The notes beneath the pieces were generated by a model that saw only the letters and a list, made by a program, of their open reading frames with translations, was not told the origin of the DNA and searched no databases. Below are positions 61,701 through 64,000 of a DNA stretch of 64,000 nt, piece by piece (position 1 is the first letter of the stretch; each line of letters starts with the position of its first letter). The DNA is from an uncultured Prevotellaceae bacterium. GTDB lineage: Bacteria > Bacteroidota > Bacteroidia > Bacteroidales > Bacteroidaceae. The stretch is from the NCBI GenBank assembly GCA_900318795.1, contig ONLU01000001.1, positions 62,001 through 126,000 on the forward strand, written 5' to 3'. The position numbers and the translations under genes were made by a program.

Positions 61701-63254
61701 ATGATTAAGAAGAATATGAAAGAACTTAAAAAAATACTTATGTTGATGGTGGTCTTGTTGGCCACCACAGCATTCGCCGCTTGCGGCGATGATGATAATG
61801 GTGCCGGTGGTGGTACGCCTGTTTCGAAACTGACGGTACGTCCTGTAGAACTGTCGTTTACTGCCGATGGTGGTGAGCAGACCATCAAGGCTCAGGCTCC
61901 TGTTCAGGCTACTGCAACTTGCAGTGCCGATTGGTGTCAGGTCACAGTAGGTTCTCTTGCCGGTGACTTGAAGATTTCTCCCGTGACGGTAACTGTTGTT
62001 CCCAATACGACTACTTACCAGCGTACGGCTATTATTACCATTTCTGCTGGTTCTGAATCGGCTACTGTTAAGGTGACACAGGAGGAAGGCACCGCAGTTA
62101 CTCCTTCAGGCTCTATCAGCAAGGATGCTAAGGCCATAGCCAAGGAAATGTATCCAGGTTGGAACCTCGGCAATACGCTTGAGGCTTCTGGTAACGGGCT
62201 CTCTGCTGAGACTGCTTGGCAGCCTACCCAGACTACGCAAGCTGTTCTTGACGCTGTCAAGGCTGCTGGTTTCAAGTCTGTTCGTATTCCTTGCTCATGG
62301 GATATTCACTCAGTCAACGGAACCATTGATGCTGCTTGGATGGCTCGTGTCAAGCAGGTCGTTGATTATTGTGTAGCTGATGGACTCTACGTTGTGTTGA
62401 ACGACCACTGGGATGGCGGTTGGATTGAGGAACTGGGCTTCAGCAAGTCAAACTCTTCCTATCAGGCTGTCAACGAAGAGCATATAGCGGCAAAGGCTGC
62501 CCGTCTGAAGGACCTGTGGACACAGATTGCCACAGCATTCAAGGACTACGACGAGCATCTGCTTTTTGCAGGACTCAACGAGCCTTTCCAGAACTACAAT
62601 CTCTTCAATGGTCGTCATGAGGAACTGACTCCGATTTTGATTCGCTATAACCAGGCCTTCGTCGAGGCTGTACGTGCCACGGGTGGCAACAATTCCCAGC
62701 GTACCTTGGTCGTACAGGGCCCCAGCACCGACATCACTTCCACTTGCAACTACATGGATCTGGGTATGATGCCAGAGCCTGCAGGACGCTTGATGCTCGA
62801 GGTTCACTACTACAATCCCGGTCAGTTCTGTGGAACTTTCGACGCTTCTGGTAACAATGCATTTTACTACTGGGGAACTGGTAACCATTCTACCGATCAT
62901 AACGCTACCTATGGCGAAGAGAATGACATGAATAACCTGTTTAGGATGCTGCGCGACAAGTTTACCTCGATGGGTTATCCCGTAATCATCGGTGAATATG
63001 CAGCCCTGCAGCGCACTATCTCGGGTGATCAGGACAAGCACAACGCTTCCGTCAAGGCTTACTACCAGTGTGTCAATCAGTATGCCACCAATAATGGAGT
63101 TGTAGCATTTGCCTGGGATACCAATGACGTAGCAAACTTGCTGAATGAGGGTGGCTCTTCTACCATCATCGATCGCTCTAAAGGCACTATTGTAGGTACC
63201 AACGCTATGGAAGGTGTCAAGGCTGGCATTGCTGCCGGTCAGTGGCCCAACTAA
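61701..63254 (+). CDS. GH5 endo-glucanase lipoprotein with BACON domain
   Basis: 517 aa; starts the base after the previous stop. Lipobox TAFAAC (Cys28) then GDDDNG, a surface-export signal. BACON domain at about 48-130 (LSFTADGGEQTIKAQAP, WCQVTVGSL, ITISAGSESATVKVTQE). GH5 domain about 145-515, closest by eye to subfamily 4: YPGWNLGNTLEASG, FKSVRIPCSWDIHS, NDHWDGGWIEE, FAGLNEPFQNYN (acid/base Glu294), YPVIIGEYAALQ (nucleophile Glu432). GH5_4 enzymes cut beta-1,4-glucan, mixed-linkage glucan or xyloglucan. With SusCD and two binding proteins this is a beta-glucan or xyloglucan system; accessory xylosidase genes are not in the window. Confidence 0.92.
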   Translation: MIKKNMKELKKILMLMVVLLATTAFAACGDDDNGAGGGTPVSKLTVRPVELSFTADGGEQTIKAQAPVQATATCSADWCQVTVGSLAGDLKISPVTVTVVPNTTTYQRTAIITISAGSESATVKVTQEEGTAVTPSGSISKDAKAIAKEMYPGWNLGNTLEASGNGLSAETAWQPTQTTQAVLDAVKAAGFKSVRIPCSWDIHSVNGTIDAAWMARVKQVVDYCVADGLYVVLNDHWDGGWIEELGFSKSNSSYQAVNEEHIAAKAARLKDLWTQIATAFKDYDEHLLFAGLNEPFQNYNLFNGRHEELTPILIRYNQAFVEAVRATGGNNSQRTLVVQGPSTDITSTCNYMDLGMMPEPAGRLMLEVHYYNPGQFCGTFDASGNNAFYYWGTGNHSTDHNATYGEENDMNNLFRMLRDKFTSMGYPVIIGEYAALQRTISGDQDKHNASVKAYYQCVNQYATNNGVVAFAWDTNDVANLLNEGGSSTIIDRSKGTIVGTNAMEGVKAGIAAGQWPN

Positions 63255-63282
63255 TAGGAACTTACTTTTATAAAAAAGTATC

Positions 63283-63325
63283 TGGAACTTGTCAGGCTCT
63301 TATGCCGACAAGTTCCAGTTTTTTT
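63283..63325 (+). terminator. Strong terminator of the second glycan operon
   Basis: Perfect 11-bp stem TGGAACTTGTC / GACAAGTTCCA followed by G and seven T. Confidence 0.92.
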
Positions 63326-63359
63326 GGATATGTGAGTTAACTCATCCCTCAAGAATGGC

Positions 63360-64000
63360 TTAGAGGAACCCTTGGTGCTTCAAGGCTTCGAGCAATCCCT
63401 TGGACATGGCTTCGTTGTCCTGGCGAGTGTAGCGAATGTCGGTAAAGATCTGGGCCAGTGTCTCCTTTTGGTTGATTTCGCAGAAGTGGCGGCTCTCCTC
63501 CAGGCTCTCCTTATAATTATAATAGGTGTCAATGTCCTGCGGGGTGTAGTCCTTGTAGGTCTCGTTGTGGACAAAACTCTGTAGGGGCAGACGGTCGGAG
63601 AGAGGAGGCTCTTCGGCAGGCCAGCCGACAGTCAGTGTGGCGACGGGCATGACGAGCTTAGGTAACCTGAGGATGTCGATGATCTGCCGGGGCATGTAGA
63701 CGGTGGTGCCCAGATAACAGTATCCCAACCCTTCTTCGTCCATGAGGTTGCAGAGTGTCTGTGTATAGAGAAGGGCGTCAATGGCAGCGTTCTGGTAGCT
63801 CAGGAAGTTGTCGTAGCCAGGCTCTGCCTTGCGGTTGAGAGCCCAGACGGAAGTGCGGTTGAAGTCTGCACAGATGGTCAGCACAACGGGGGCACTGGTC
63901 ACCATGGGTTGGTTGAAATGGGCAGGTGCCAATCGCTGTTTCATTTCCTGTGAACGTGTGACGACAACGCTGTAGAGTTGCAGATTGCCCATGGTTTGTG
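63360..64000 (-). CDS. Nitroreductase family protein (5' end beyond window)
   Basis: At least 212 residues visible; the frame stays open through the right edge, and the first visible part TMGNLQLYSVVVTRSQE matches the region about 40 residues into FMN-dependent nitroreductases, so the true start lies outside. Further motifs: SYQNAAIDALLYTQTLCNLMDEEGLGYCYLGT and MPVATLTVGWP. These enzymes reduce nitro compounds, quinones or flavins with NAD(P)H. Convergent with the glycan operon. Confidence 0.88.
   Translation of the reverse strand, partial: QTMGNLQLYSVVVTRSQEMKQRLAPAHFNQPMVTSAPVVLTICADFNRTSVWALNRKAEPGYDNFLSYQNAAIDALLYTQTLCNLMDEEGLGYCYLGTTVYMPRQIIDILRLPKLVMPVATLTVGWPAEEPPLSDRLPLQSFVHNETYKDYTPQDIDTYYNYKESLEESRHFCEINQKETLAQIFTDIRYTRQDNEAMSKGLLEALKHQGFL

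Noticed and set aside
1-64000. tRNA or rRNA genes, insertion sequences with transposase
   Set aside because: No cloverleaf, T-loop or rRNA-like stretches were noticed in the gaps between genes, and no transposase motif was seen in any frame.

Overview
The window reads as chromosome of a gut or rumen Prevotella-type Bacteroidota. Evidence: four SusC/SusD-type gene sets or halves (three complete pairs), -7 boxes of the TAnnTTTG type before most transcription units, secreted proteins ending in the short GIYIxxGKKxxVK tail typical of Prevotella type IX secretion (T9SS) cargo, a BACON-GH5 lipoprotein, and the HU-like / smalltalk accessory module. No rRNA, tRNA, CRISPR array or intact transposase was seen.

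Region 1 (1-29982) is a large locus for rhamnogalacturonan-I (RG-I, pectin backbone). The minus-strand block holds two SusC/SusD pairs in tandem (11667-21644), a T9SS-tailed protein of unknown function (9418-11496), a PL9 pectate lyase (7862-9340), and two PL11 RG lyases with T9SS tails (139-6386), one carrying autotransporter-type beta-strand repeats. From a divergent promoter at about 21.7 kb a plus-strand pair encodes a two-domain CE12-type acetylesterase and a tail-less PL11 lyase. They meet tail to tail a PL26-like exo-RG lyase and a GH105 unsaturated rhamnogalacturonyl hydrolase. The layout suggests backbone cutting at the surface, import by SusCD, and periplasmic deacetylation and exo-cleavage to rhamnose and unsaturated galacturonate.

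Region 2 (30167-35445), divergent from GH105, is an L-rhamnose operon: rhamnulokinase, an arabinose/fucose-isomerase-like protein in the slot where an L-rhamnose isomerase is expected, an MFS sugar porter, and rhamnulose-1-phosphate aldolase. It takes over the rhamnose released by region 1.

Region 3 (35449-50772) is mostly housekeeping on the minus strand: polysaccharide deacetylase, a DUF2723 membrane protein, a YqaA/DedA-type protein, a membrane protein, purD, serB, a DPP IV-type peptidase and an RlmL-like rRNA methyltransferase, then a plus-strand histidine kinase. Between purD and serB (42.2-44.45 kb) lies a decayed accessory island: HU-like protein, 36-aa smalltalk protein, a 228-bp element with terminal inverted repeats around a gene fragment, a 38-bp AT-only palindrome and a broken M15-type peptidase gene.

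Region 4 (50930-63325) is a second glycan locus, probably for beta-glucan or xyloglucan: a LacI-family regulator with a self-operator candidate, SusC, SusD, two surface lipoproteins and a BACON-GH5 endoglucanase, closed by a strong terminator. A nitroreductase runs off the right edge.

Across the window, gene junctions carry short imperfect tandem repeats with 7-, 8- or 11-nt periods in several unrelated sequence families. One lies in frame inside rhaB. This repeat habit, the replacement isomerase and the T9SS-based pectinase set are the main points for follow-up.
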